64,000 bases of DNA from Hyposmocoma kahamanoa (taxonomy: Eukaryota > Arthropoda > Insecta > Lepidoptera > Cosmopterigidae), in the NCBI RefSeq assembly GCF_003589595.1, contig NW_020653993.1, positions 5,074,222 to 5,138,221 of the forward strand, read 5' to 3'. A program made the translations under genes and the position numbers. The stretch's first letter is position 1, and each line of letters begins with the position of its first letter. This document shows, one piece after another, positions 11,666 to 21,334 of this stretch. A model generated the notes under the pieces. That model ran no database searches. It saw only the letters and a program-made list of their open reading frames with translations, and was not told where the DNA came from.

Positions 11666-11799
11666 AGACTAAGGCGTGAGCTTATTGTTTATGTTAATAT
11701 TATTAGCAAACCATGTTAATGAACTGATAAATTGTACAAAAACTTATTAAGTGACGTTAAAATTTTGCACCCAATTATAAATCCACATAATTTTCGGTT

Positions 11800-11855
11800 T
11801 ACATTTATTTCTCTCTATGGCTATGTTGAGTGTGTGCGTTATTATTATAATAATC
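11800..11855 (+). repeat. SINE-1 tail fragment
   Basis: ACATTTATTTCTCTC is fused to TATGTTGAGTGTGTGCGTTA and an ATT-rich tail, as in SINE-1 at 42811-43036 with the middle deleted. Confidence 0.6.
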
Positions 11856-12262
11856 GACTACAGTATAGTGAAACCTTGTATCATTTATTCGTATTATCTG
11901 TCTATCTAAATGCAGTTTGATAGTTTCGCATACTATAGTTTTTGAAGCATGCATTATGATAATTATGTCACCATTATATAATATTTATCAGAAATTATGA
12001 GTACTCGCAAGTTTCTATTATCATGACAGAAGAAACACATAAAAATTCAAGTCTTTAATAACTCTCCGATATTACAGCGCTTGCAATGTTTTATATCCAG
12101 ACTTAACGTACTTACGCATAATTCTACGGCATAATTTTCATTAAATCAGGAAACGCGTCGAGTGCGAAGACAATGAGAACTTGAATTTTGCATGAATATG
12201 ACAACGTTATATTTGTAAGTATAAAATCCCGCACGTATTTTATTTTAAGTCGCATAACAATT
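11856..12262. other. Unassigned AT-rich DNA
   Basis: No gene or repeat recognised. Confidence 0.45.
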
Positions 12263-12450
12263 ACCTCTGTGGCCGAACGGTTACCATGCTGGTCTGCCAC
12301 GTAGAGGTCCCGTGTTCGATCTCCAGTCCGAGAGAAATATTTGAATGGCCTACATTTCTTTCTCTCGTGAGTTTCGTTGTAATTTCTGGTTGTCTGTCCA
12401 TAGCACCCGCAGTGCAGGGTGTCACTGGTGCGGGGTTATGAGTGTAAAAA
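12263..12450 (+). repeat. SINE-1 copy (tRNA-derived)
   Basis: The tRNA-like head has an A box (GTGGCCGAACGGTTACCATG) and a B box (GTGTTCGATCTCC). The body then carries TTTCTCTCGTGAGTTTCG, TGTCCATAGCACCCGCAGTG and GTGCGGGGTTATG. Other copies: 36535, 42811, 45462, 53472. The A-box to B-box spacing fits pol III, but there is no foldable acceptor stem, so it is a SINE and not a tRNA gene. Confidence 0.8.
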
Positions 12451-12524
12451 ATGAACATTATATGCTTAGTAATAAAGCTGCTCTATTTCGTAATAAAAAT
12501 TATCCATACTTATTACGAGCAAAA

Positions 12525-12598
12525 ATTATGGACAGGCGTGTCGCTTACCACCAGGTGCACGACTTGTTCGTCGCGTCACTTGGTATTATAAAAAAATA
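12525..12598 (+). repeat. Rep-A copy 4 (3' end only)
   Basis: Only the last 75 bp are present: ATGGACAGGCGTGTCGCTTA, CACGACTTGTTCGTCG, then an A7 tail. 5' truncation with a retained A-rich end is typical of target-primed insertion. Confidence 0.8.
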
Positions 12599-13102
12599 CT
12601 CAAATAGTCAACCCGTGACCATGGCGTGTAACCGTTCCGAAATACCGTGTTAAGAAACCTGTAATTATAATAAACCATGAAAGCCTTAAAGCCTATAGTT
12701 TCTTTTTTGAGTTATTACAAACGTGGCAATATGATCGGAAAAAGAATTAATTGGAACGCAATGTATGCCTAAATTTTTAAAGCTTTAATTTTAGTGTAAG
12801 TAAGCTGTGACAATATTTTTAATTTTTTTCGTTAAAAATAACTAGGCCGGAATATGTTAGCATTCGTTTTAAATGTTCATTGCGATCACATAGCACACGG
12901 CGCGTGTTGAAAATAAAAATGAATAAAAACACATATTCAACGATCCAGTAAAAAGCGTGAAATGGTAAATGACAAATGTCGAAGTGTGGTTCGCGGATAT
13001 AGTTAAACATTGAAGTATGACACTCTTTCAACTGCGAAAAAGAACTGTAAGTAAATGAGGTAAGATAGAAAGTTCAGTAAAAAACACAGTTTGTATAGTC
13101 TG
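12599..13102. other. Unassigned AT-rich DNA
   Basis: No element recognised. Confidence 0.45.
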
Positions 13103-13650
13103 TTCCAATTCATTTTGAACAAAAAGTAAACAAACCTGTTTTTGTTAAGATTCTAAAGCAATCACTCAATCAATCGAATAAAACGAAGTAACACTTTCAC
13201 GTATATTGCGAAGATTTCGACTTGATATATCATCACTTATTCCAACAATATTCATTTGAATAGCATCGTAAAATCGTATTTGAAAAATGGTGGTCCAAAA
13301 GTGAGGTTATTATTCCTCTATACTTCTATGACTTGCCTATGGTTGCATAGTGCTGTTCGAAAAAAAAAACATTCGGTTCAATCACTTAAAGTTTAGTAAT
13401 CGATTATTAAATCGAACATTTCAATCGCAATCGAACGAGTATCTAAGTGTAAGGATTTGAAGGTGGATTTAAATTGAAATTTTAAATATGCTTATATAGG
13501 TTATGTTAGGAAAATGACTTAATTGAACAAATCGATTCATTCAATTAATTAATCGATTTGTAGTTGGCGTTACAATTAGCCATCACCAAACCGTCTATGG
13601 TTAGGTCAGTGACTTGCTTGTTTACTTTTTGTTCAAAATGGATTGAAACG
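13103..13650. mobile_element. Non-coding element with 23-bp perfect inverted ends
   Basis: Positions 13111-13133 and 13618-13640 are perfect reverse complements (core TTTTGAACAAAAAGTAAACA). Similarity continues a few bases outward (CCAATT versus CAATCC). The interior is AT-rich with ATCGATT palindromes and no coding frame. The length of about 550 bp and the ends suggest a MITE. The superfamily is unclear because the exact termini and target duplication cannot be fixed. Confidence 0.55.
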
Positions 13651-13929
13651 AAGTATAGAAGAGCTATAGCTGTACTATAAAATGTTCCGTATTTCAGAAA
13701 TTTTTCTGTACAAATTCAATTAATATCTGTAACTGGATTTACATTCATCATAATATTTCAACTTTCTTTTCATTTAAACATGAAAGTTGGATCTTAACTT
13801 TTTGTACTAGTTTTTTGCGCTAATTACAAATATGAAGGTGTAAATTATAATGATCGTAGATGAATGAGACTAGCGCAAAAAATTGCGATGGATAGCTTAA
13901 ACTATGGAATGCTTATTGTAGGTCTCATT

Positions 13930-14220
13930 ATCGACCCATTTACATATCCCGCTGCTGTGCACGGGTCTCCTCTTAGACGAGGATTTAGGCCATAACGCCT
14001 GCCTAATGGCGATTGGGTACTTCACGCGTTTTAAGAGGGTTGTGACCCTTTTTCCACATACAGGTTTGACATCGACATCACAATGTTATCCTCCACCAAA
14101 AACTCATGGTAAATTTCAAAATAAATTTAACGCACATATAAATTCCGAGAAAGGATTTCGGATTCATACACACGGCCTCTGCTTGAGAAGCTTTATATCA
14201 AGCCATTAGGGGACCAGGGC
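13930..14220 (-). repeat. SINE-4 copy (lepidopteran tRNA-derived SINE)
   Basis: The plus strand shows CCCGCTGCTGTGCACGGGTC, TTAGGCCATAACGCCTGCC, ACATACAGGTTTGACATC, AATGTTATCCTCCACC and a diverged B box (GGATTCATACACACGG). A head end reads CAAGCCATTAGGGGACCAGG. This order is that of a SINE I know from many moth genomes. The tRNA-like head is at the right, so the element is on the minus strand. Confidence 0.75.
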
Positions 14221-14404
14221 TTTTTTATTATTTTGTATATTTATTATATATTATAGGTTTAATACAAGAATACAAGAATACAAGATAATTATTCGCTGAA
14301 AAATGTAGTTTACAATGGTGTTATAGTATATTATTATTAGATCGTACATTTCACCAAAACTTGGCATGCGAATATTTTACACAATTCTTATTTCAATCAC
14401 GCAC

Positions 14405-14880
14405 AGTGGTTAAATTTTACATTTTATGTTATCAATTAAAAAATCATTTATATTGTAGTAGCATTGTGTAACTAACAAATTATGTAATTTTATTTTAAAT
14501 TGCCTACAATTTAGTTCTTTAACTGCATCTGGTATTTTATTAAATAATTTAGGTGCCAATATAAACGTCGTTCTATTGTAAAATTCCAAGGTGGGGCGTT
14601 GTTTTGGCCGTATTTCTATTTTGTTCCTTGTTTTCCTGGGATGTCTGGTTTTCACTAGATTAAAGTTGCCTGGATTTTGTTTTATATAAACACAGGCCTC
14701 GTAAATATACATAGATGGTAGGGTTAAAATCTTTAGTTTTCTAAAATAGGGTACACAGCTTTCTCGCTGGCTCACACCAAACATGGCCCTGACACATTTC
14801 TTCTGGGTTTTAAACAGTGGTGTAATATGTGTTGCAGCAGCGTTCCCCCAAAGCAGCAGACCATATCGTCATCGCATAAT
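14405..14880 (-). pseudogene. CR1/Rex-type LINE, reverse transcriptase C-terminus
   Basis: The minus-strand frame reads YGLLLWGNAAATHITPLFK, KKCVRAMFGVSQRESCVPYF, LKILTLPSMYIYEACVYIK and finishes with LFNKIPDAVKEL and an IDNIKCKI end. This YGL-x-WGN-S, QKK-x-VR-x-I, SC-x-P-x-F-x-x-L-x-I-L-T-L-P-x-x-Y-I-Y-E pattern is the tail of CR1/Rex-like non-LTR elements. An in-frame stop precedes YGLL. The endonuclease and RT core are absent (5' truncation). Confidence 0.85.
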
Positions 14881-14944
14881 ATCCAGCAGTGGAATTAAGT
14901 TTGAAGTTTGAGTTTGAAGCTCGGCTTTGGATGATTTTTTTTAA

Positions 14945-15117
14945 TATGATTTATTGGAGTAAGTGTTAAGCGACACGCCTACCCATAACAGCTGTAGTGC
15001 CTTTTAGAGTTTTAAATAACAAAGATTTGAGAGGTACTGCCGCTGCGTCTGTCACTCCGAGACATAAAACTGATAATTCCCATTACCATTACATTCAAAA
15101 CCAGAACGAAATAATGA
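14945..15117 (-). repeat. Rep-A copy 5 (truncated)
   Basis: It covers the 3' half from TTAAGCGACACGCCTACCCA to TTCAAAACCAGAACGAAATA; the 5' end of Rep-A is missing. Confidence 0.75.
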
Positions 15118-15452
15118 ATATGTCCCATGGCTCTTTTAGAATTGACCTTCTATATCCTTGTTCTTAATCACCCGATGTGAAATTTAGCTTAACGATCGTT
15201 CAAATCCCGCGCCTTAATTACGTAACGTTTTTACGGGTTTTGTAATGGGGATAAGTGCAGTATGTTGCCTTGATTTAAAGCTTTAAATACTGTGATTATT
15301 TATGACTTATAAAAACAGATTTATTTTTAACTCAAAATCATTTTACTCCATAACGAATATCCGACCTAGATTGTTTTATTTTTGTCCACGTTATCATGAT
15401 AAAACGTAACTTATTTACAGAAATTCATATTCTATATTTAAATTAAATATCA
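15118..15452. other. Unassigned AT-rich DNA
   Basis: Nothing recognised. Confidence 0.4.
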
Positions 15453-15585
15453 GTAGGCGATTTGGTAACAACGGTGTATCCAACGGTTTGTACTGCGAGT
15501 TCTGATTTCCAGTAGGACTAAATTGGGAAACGGAATAACTTCCCTAGACGAACTCTTTCACAAACTTTCTACTGTTACTAAAATT
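15453..15585 (+). repeat. SINE-3 fragment joined to a Rep-A end
   Basis: The SINE-3-like part (GGCGATTTGGTAACAACGG, TTCCAGTAGGACTAAATTGG) ends at about 15537. A 45-bp minus-strand Rep-A start (CCTAGACGAACTCTTTCACA) follows directly at 15539-15585. The joint suggests insertion of one into the other. Confidence 0.5.
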
Positions 15586-16059
15586 TACTACATTTGATAT
15601 GCAAATAAAAAGTGTAACGCGAATTGTTAATAATTAAACAAACATGTCAAATTTCTATGACTCAACAAGTATGGGGTATATAAGGCTCAATTTACATTGT
15701 CGCAGAACGGAATGGAAACAAATTTTTGTAGTAACATGAATATGTAACACGTTTGACATAATGAACTTAATGTCAAATGGCCGGGTTTTAACTGCATTTC
15801 GTTAACGCCTGGTTTAAATTGGGTTAAAATCCATTAACGCCCATAATCGAGGGTAAAACTATCTTCACTAAATATTTGTTGTAAATTGAGTTTTGTTCAA
15901 ATTTAACGATATTATTACAAAATGGATTGGCTTCTTTTTGTCTAAAAGAGATTTTTTACATCAACATTTGTAATAAGTATGGAACTATAGTAAATTCCAT
16001 ATTCGCCGGCGTTTTAGATAAAAGTCCGATTAAGAGTGTTTACATACGAGGACTTTTAC

Positions 16060-16210
16060 AAACGCGCGTTCGTAAAACTCGCGCTTGCATCGCTACACTT
16101 GCGATTTATAGGCAATTGCATCGATATAAACGCGCGACTGCATCCCAATCCCAATGCCATCGCGCGCTTGTATCGCTACTTAAAGGTAAACGAATAGTGA
16201 CTGCATCCCC
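16060..16210. repeat. GC-rich palindromic repeat (Rep-G copy 1)
   Basis: It is made of alternating motifs such as ACGCGCGACTGCATC, TGCATCGATATAAACGCGCG and GCGATTTATAGGC and their complements. Two longer relatives are at 17269-17460 and 46241-46440. It stands out by CpG content from the AT-rich surroundings. No coding frame is credible. Confidence 0.65.
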
Positions 16211-16607
16211 CGCCGTGCGTAACCAACCATCCTTAAGCCCAGGCTTGATTTAAGACAGGCTGATTGGGTTTTAACTTACCTCTGTGCACTAATAAATAGG
16301 AACCTTTCACCTGGTATTGCTTTCCGAATAGTTATCGTGAACAATTTTGTCTGAATTGCGACAATCATTGAGGTACTACCTTTCTTACAAAAGAATTTTA
16401 CAGTTACCTTTACTTTTCACACAAATCGATGATACCCAAGGCGTAGGCCTGAATGGAAAGTAGAAATGTGCAAATTTATGAATCGGAAAAGAACAGCTGT
16501 TAAACTTCATGCCATGTAAAAAGATTCCGGGGTAGTTAAAGTCATTTTAACAAAAATAGACCCTAAAACGTATACGAGTTTCTGGCTAGAAAAAATCTTT
16601 TTAGGTA

Positions 16608-16808
16608 GCAGTAAAACTTGTGAAAGAGTTCGTCCTAGGATGTACTGCCTTACCTACTTCAGTAATGCTCACATAACAGGCACATGGGACTTGTCAACTT
16701 ATGTCTCAGAGGGACGGGCACAGTGGCACTGCAACTGAACAAAGACATGTCGCTAACTACCAGGCGCACGATTTGTTCGTCCCCTTCACTTGGTGTCATA
16801 AAAAAATC
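16608..16808 (+). repeat. Rep-A copy 6 (internally deleted)
   Basis: Starts at AAAACTTGTGAAAGAGTTCG and ends with TTGGTGTCATAAAAAAA. The pieces between CTCACATAACAGG and between GGCACTGCAACTG and the end are shortened. Confidence 0.8.
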
Positions 16809-17268
16809 TAACATTGCGATGCAATTACGAACACTGGGCAGTTGGCTGTATGATTTTTTCTTTTGCCGGTTTACGTAGTTCATTATTAGCAGGTAGATTT
16901 AAAAGTTTAGAGAAGTGAACAGTAATAGATTTTCACACTTTGCAGGCTTTGGCCGGAAAGAATTCGCACAGTCCCTAAACGGCAAACTTTCCGTGTTCGT
17001 TTTTTGAAAGTAATGCAAACATTTCCGAGCATTTTTGAGAAAATATAATTGATTCGTGTAGTTTGTATTATTTTTTTGAATCAGGTAAAAAAAAATACTT
17101 TTGACGTATAAGCACTTGTGATTTTATTATGTCAACAGCAAAATACAGTGAGATTAAGCGTAAATTTATTTGAAATGCAATACAATACAAGGAAAAATTA
17201 AGTATTATTGAAAATGGAACTACCTTTTCGTATCTAAGGGCAGTTAAACAGATGACGCAGATGCAGAT

Positions 17269-17460
17269 GCGGTAGCTAATCGTCTACGTTTATACACACG
17301 CGCGACTTTAAGCAGCGATGCAAACGCGCGACTGCATCGATACAAAAAAACGCGCGAATGCATCGCTACACGTGATTTAAAGGCGACTGCGTCGATGCAA
17401 TCGCGCGTTTATATCGGTGCAGTCGCCTATAAATCGCAAGTGTGTAGTGCTAAAAGTCGA
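17269..17460. repeat. GC-rich palindromic repeat (Rep-G copy 2)
   Basis: Begins GTAGCTAATCGTCTACG and contains CAGCGATGCAAACGCGCGAC, TGCATCGATAC, GATGCAATCGCGCG, GCAGTCGCCTATAAATCGCA. The two halves are roughly reverse complementary, so the element can fold into a long imperfect hairpin. It shares start, order and the AAAGTCG end with 46241-46440. Confidence 0.7.
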
Positions 17461-17759
17461 AGTCTGTAACCACACTTAATAGCTTAACGCTCATTTGGTG
17501 CAACATTGACGTAATTGTAATTTTAGCAAAATTGAATTAGTAAATAGTACGTTTGCAGAAAAATCGACAGCCATTTTAATTTATATGTATATAAATTTGT
17601 AAAAATTTTAAAAAATACACCAAGTTTTTTTTACACGTCATAAATTTGAAATACAATTTAAAAATCAATTAAAATCCCCTTAATGTAACATTACAAGAAA
17701 TACAATTGCCTCAGTGTAGCAACAAATGAGCGAATTATGTTTGTTTTTTCAAACAAACC

Positions 17760-17812
17760 AACTTCAAAAACAAATGCATACGATTTAGATCCGAAAAAAT
17801 AGTTTCATTTCC
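17760..17812 (+). repeat. Penelope-like terminal fragment
   Basis: Matches the last 55 bp of the Penelope-like end: TCAAAAACAAATGCATACGA, then CCGAAAAAATAGTTTCATTT. See the full end at 22939-23275. Confidence 0.6.
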
Positions 17813-17960
17813 ATTGTGTAACTCGATATCAATTAATAATTGAAAAAAACACGTCAAACGGGGTTACGACTCACTCTGCTACAATGGACTACACAGCCAT
17901 TGCAAAGAATATAACAATATTGGAAATAACGTTTTTTCAGATCTACATCTTCATTAAAGT

Positions 17961-18265
17961 ACCAGTAGAGCTTCTTGTGAAAGAGTTCGTCCAGTGAAGT
18001 ACTGCCACCTTACCTATTTTAGCCGCCAAGCAATAATGTGAGCATTACTGCGTTCCGGTTTCGAAGAGTAAGGGTGCTGGTGAAATTACAGGCACATGGA
18101 ACTTTTCAACTTACGTCTGAGGGTGATGGGCGCAGAGGCCGTGCACCTCAGACCTTTGCGATTTAAAACTTGGAGTGGCACTGCAACTGTTATGGACAGG
18201 CGTGTTGTTTTCTATCAGGCGCACGACTAATTCGTCCCATTACTTAGTGTCATAGAAAAAAAAAA
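17961..18265 (+). repeat. Rep-A copy 7 (full length)
   Basis: The best complete copy with 43820 and 60170: starts AGTAGAGCTTCTTGTGAAAG, keeps AGCAATAATGTGAGCATTAC, GGGTGCTGGTGAAATTACAG, the inverted pair CTCAG / CTTGGAGTGGCACTGC, and ends at an A9 tail. Confidence 0.85.
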
Positions 18266-18267
18266 TA

Positions 18268-18539
18268 CTAATACCAAAATCGAACAACACAAAGAAACAA
18301 AACTTTCGATTAACTGCACTCTAACCAACGTCTGCTGCCGCGCCGGGGCCATCGCTCTTACCAACTGAGTTTATAGATCGTGTCTGCAGATCTTACGCAC
18401 TAATCTATGTGCTTTTTGTAGATCTTTTTATTGGATTTAAACGGCTTTTTGCCGTCAGCAACACTTTTATGAAACTTACGAAGGTCTCTTCATTCAGCCT
18501 AAAACGTTTACAACTCTGATGAAAGGCTCTTTGCAGTTA
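18268..18539 (-). repeat. SINE-2 copy, degraded head
   Basis: The order AATCGAACAACAC, ...CGCTCTTACCAACTGAG..., TATGTGCTTTTTGTAGATCT, AAACGGCTTTTTGCCGTCAG, TTACAGTTACCAGT-type end matches 35060-35340 and 47505-47760. The B box is no longer recognisable. Confidence 0.6.
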
Positions 18540-18618
18540 CCAGTGATCATGGTACTTCTAAAGGACCGAAAACGTAGGTTTGTTTGAAAAACAAATAAAC
18601 GCGATTTAGACCAGAAAC
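18540..18618 (+). repeat. Penelope-like terminal fragment
   Basis: ACCAGTGATCATGGTACTTC, GGACCGAAAACGTAGGTTTG, AAACAAATAAACGCGATTTA follow the order of the Penelope-like end (CCATGGGACCTGTAAAGG, CCGAAACGTCGG, CGCGATTTAAATCC). It abuts the SINE-2 copy on its left. Confidence 0.6.
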
Positions 18619-19262
18619 AAAACCAAAGACACATAATATTAATTACAAAAAAAACATACGCAATATGCTCAAAATTAAAACTGAGCCGAGAAGGTAAATC
18701 ATATCACGCTACATTTGCACTCAAAAAGTGCGCTATTCCCAGCATTTTATCTAACTCGTTCATTTGGTCCACTAAAATTTTAATTGCTACATGTCTAATG
18801 GAATATCTCACTTGCAATTTAATTAACGGCTAGCAGCTCTGCACTGAGTATTTCGGTTACAGGATCCAGATTCATGGAATTGGAACCGAAAATGTTATAT
18901 TGCTTGTTACAGTTACTGTGCTTGACCGATCGAGTATATAGTAACCAACTCTATAGTTAGATGCTGTTTTATAGTTAATTAACGTGGTCAATTTTTTTAC
19001 TCAAAAACTTAACTTTTTTCATTGGAAAGAAGAAATGCTCTTAGAATGTCTAAGGTTTGGACTGGGAGATATGTCCATTTTCACTGGGAAGCGTATCCAG
19101 ACTACCTACAGACTAAGGGCGCGTTCAAATTAGCCGCTGTTAGAAGCGCTTCAGCTGCGCGGCGATCGCGCTGTATCCGCGCGGCTCCCGCGCGACTGCC
19201 GCGCTGCTGTAGTGCGACCAAATTTTTAGTGATGGTTTTTTCTCTATCGACTCAGTTACGCG

Positions 19263-19331
19263 ATGGATTCTGACGAAGAAACAATACTTTTATCTAGTTA
19301 TTGGGGCACACAATTCATATATAGGTATTAA
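19263..19331 (+). pseudogene. Harbinger transposase N-terminus (22 codons)
   Basis: ATG at 19263 encodes MDSDEETILLSSYW before a stop at 19329-19331. An acidic MDSDEE start with a following leucine-rich stretch is typical of Harbinger nucleases. The catalytic DDE portion is deleted. The match is short, so support comes mainly from the element's ends and its partner gene. Confidence 0.5.
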
Positions 19332-19338
19332 AGATGAA

Positions 19339-19524
19339 TCATCTACTGTTTTTTTTTTCAGTTGTTGTTTCAGTTTCAAAATGGTCAATAAATTTTAGAC
19401 ATAAATTTTCCCATGCCTTTATTTTATCCAGCCGGTTGGAATAACTGGCGGAACTGCTATCCCATATATATGCAGGGTGTTGTTTTACATTCTCTATAAA
19501 TTCTTCAATTCGATTTTCATCCAC
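19339..19524 (-). pseudogene. MADF-domain protein remnant of the Harbinger element
   Basis: The 61-residue frame begins MDENRIEEFIENVKQHPAYI and continues WDSSSASYSNRLDKIKAWEN. The acidic I-E-x-F-I-x-x-V-x-x-H-P-x-x-W-D, Y-x-x-R-x-K-x-x-AW pattern is the N-terminal half of a MADF DNA-binding domain. Family members run about 80-90 residues for the domain and have a C-terminal tail; here the frame ends early in a TTTEKKNSR tail. In Harbinger elements such proteins bind the ends and import the transposase. In this deleted copy it is likely inert, though the frame is still open. Confidence 0.7.
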
Positions 19525-19642
19525 TGTGGTTAATTTAAAAAATTAACATGTACACCTCACTAACCGTGACTGCAACCGAGCGTGACTGCAGTGCATCTAA
19601 CAGCGGTTAATTTGAACGCGCCATCCTTAAAGAGCTAACCCA

Positions 19643-19670
19643 TGTAGTGTAGCTCCTTAGCTACACTACA
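19643..19670. repeat. 12-bp perfect hairpin
   Basis: TGTAGTGTAGCT and AGCTACACTACA are perfect complements around a CCTT loop. The same TGTAGTGTAGC phrase echoes at 19679-19688 (GCTACACTAA). It lies between the Harbinger element and the LINE 3' end. Confidence 0.7.
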
Positions 19671-19997
19671 CGGTGTGGTTGCTACACTAAACGGCCGCTG
19701 ATGGCCTTGACTGCGCCACCGGATTAAAGAGCGAGCTGAAGGCTCATAATCCGTAAAATGGACTTAAAACTAAGTAGCGGGCCTGAGGGCGACCAAGTGG
19801 GCACGGACACGTTTCAGGGCGCTACTGGACACTTCCGCCAGAAGTGCGTGCTGTAGGGGAGAATCTACCAGTGTAGGTGTTGAAATGAGGGCTCCACGTC
19901 CTCGTCGTCGAAGACAGTTGGTGCGTGATGAGATGGACTGATGTGAGATCTGGTTGACCTTTAAAGTGGCGAGAGTGTATAGGGTCGTCAGGCTCGT

Positions 19998-20900
19998 TCA
20001 TGACTTCCCTGGGCCGACGGGTCCTACGCAGGCGGTGGGCGTGTTATGTGTGAGGGGGTCGTAGTTGGAGACAGCCACCACGAGGGGGTTGGGGTGGTAA
20101 GGAGCACAGTCGAAATATTTCCTCGATGCCTGTTTCATGAATTGGGCTATTGCGAGGAGCCGCAAATCTATATGAAGGTTAGCGTTACGCAGATACCACG
20201 GAGCACCCGTCGCGTTGCGCATGAATCTATTTTGGAGAGTCTGCAGGCGATGTATAAGCGCCGGGTTTGCCTGAGCGAATGCGACACTGGCGTACGTCAT
20301 GATTGGGCGGATGCAGGTCGTATAGAATCTCACCTTATTACATTGGGAGAGTTTGCGATGCTTGTTGAGAAGGGGGTGGAGGCTCATAATAAAGTGGGCG
20401 CGATCGCGAACGGTTTCCACGTGTGTTTTGAATGACAGCTTCCTATTGAGCGTAACTCCTAAGTACTTGACCGTATTCACCCAAGGGATTAGGCTACCAA
20501 AGAGTGAGATTGGGGTGAGGTTTTATACCCTACGACTAGATAGGTTACTTCGCGTGAAGAATACCGCCGCGCTTTTGTCGGGATTGACTTCGATTCTCCA
20601 TCTGCGAAACCACTCGCCTAGGCATGTGGTGGCAGATTGGAGAGCTGTTGTAACTAATTTGGTACTGCGCGCCGAATAATAGAGTGCATTGTAGTCGGCA
20701 AAGAGGGCGAGATTTACTGACTGAGGTGAGAGGCCAGAGCCTTGCGGGACTCCAGCTCTTACGAGGTGAGGGGAGGAGAGTGCGCCCTCGACTCGGTAGC
20801 GGAAAGAGCGATTGACAAGAAGTCTCGAATGATGTGTACGAGACAATCAGGCACGCCGAGGTTGTACAGCTTGTAGAGTACACCGTTGTGCCAGACTGTC
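19998..20900 (-). pseudogene. Reverse transcriptase and C-terminal domain of the Jockey-like LINE
   Basis: It starts mid-domain at VWHNGVLYKLYNLGVPDCLV (20900) and, after a frameshift near 20815, reads NRSFRYRVEGALSSPHLV and AGVPQGSGLSP. It then jumps to NLALFADYNALYYSARSTKL. About 25 residues between PQGS-x-LSP and the FADD box are deleted, and FADD has become FADY, losing a metal-binding aspartate. One in-frame TAA (20523-20525) separates the RT part from NTVKYLGVTLNRKLSFKTHV and RFYTTCIRPIMTYASVAFAQ, the usual post-RT region. The first roughly 100 RT residues are absent. The family is Jockey-like by motif order; it is certainly a non-LTR element. Confidence 0.85.
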
Positions 20901-20955
20901 CGTGACGACCGGCTCTAAACTGGGGGAGCACTGGACTTCGAGGCTGTCGGCCAGG

Positions 20956-21017
20956 CATTTTCCTCGTCATTTTGCTAGGCCTTTTCCTCGTCATTTTGCT
21001 AGGCCTTTTCCTCGTCG
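20956..21017. repeat. Short tandem duplication inside the LINE
   Basis: A 24-bp unit (TTTTCCTCGTCATTTTGCTA plus GGCC) is repeated about 2.5 times. It lies in the linker at the point where RT N-terminal sequence is missing, so it probably arose with that deletion. Confidence 0.7.
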
Positions 21018-21039
21018 TCAAATGTTGGGGTGCGGTTGG

Positions 21040-21279
21040 ATTGATTGAGGGAGGTATTTGAGCAACCGTGCCGGACTTGAGGGAACGGGTTCGTTGCCAG
21101 AAGGCTTGGTGGGTGGGCTCGAGCTCGTCTAGGAGCTTTTCGAATAGACTTTGACGTACCTCGTCCATACGCGTCTTTACGTCCCTCTGTAAAGCCCGCA
21201 GGAAACGGCGATTTTCGTCGGTGGGGTAAGAGTCGTAAGCACGAGTGGCTGCGTTCGTTTCCGTTAGAAGGGCACGCAC
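21040..21279 (-). pseudogene. Endonuclease-RT linker of the Jockey-like LINE
   Basis: Minus-strand frame with RALLTETNAATRAYDSYPTD, ENRRFLRALQRDVKTRMDEV, RQSLFEKLLDELEPTHQAFW and QRTRSLKSG. Between endonuclease and RT, Jockey elements carry exactly this kind of helical stretch ending in W-x-x-T-R-x-L-K. It stays open until the tandem duplication at 20956. Confidence 0.75.
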
Positions 21280-21334
21280 ATCCTCCAGTAGATTCCACCG
21301 ACAGTTGTATCTCGACGGTGTCGGCCGGGAGCTG

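Larger units (their letters stand above)
19118..19622. mobile_element. PIF/Harbinger-type element remnant with two coding pieces
   Basis: Inverted ends GGCGCGTTCAAATTAGCCGC (left) and, on the complement, GGCGCGTTCAAATTAACCGC (right) continue into CTGTTAGA. Inside, the plus strand carries a transposase-like start and the minus strand a MADF-domain frame, facing each other. Harbinger elements are known to carry a nuclease gene plus a second DNA-binding (Myb/MADF) gene, so ends and contents agree. At 505 bp it is an internal-deletion derivative. The expected 3-bp target duplication is not clear, although TAA occurs close to both ends. Confidence 0.75.

Noticed and set aside
17961..18265. Rep-A as a Helitron
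   Set aside because: No TC start, no CTRR end with a preceding hairpin, and many copies are 5'-truncated with an A-rich end.
20046..20435. Plus-strand open frame of 129 codons
   Set aside because: It is the complement of the LINE C-terminal domain on the minus strand, which has clear motifs.
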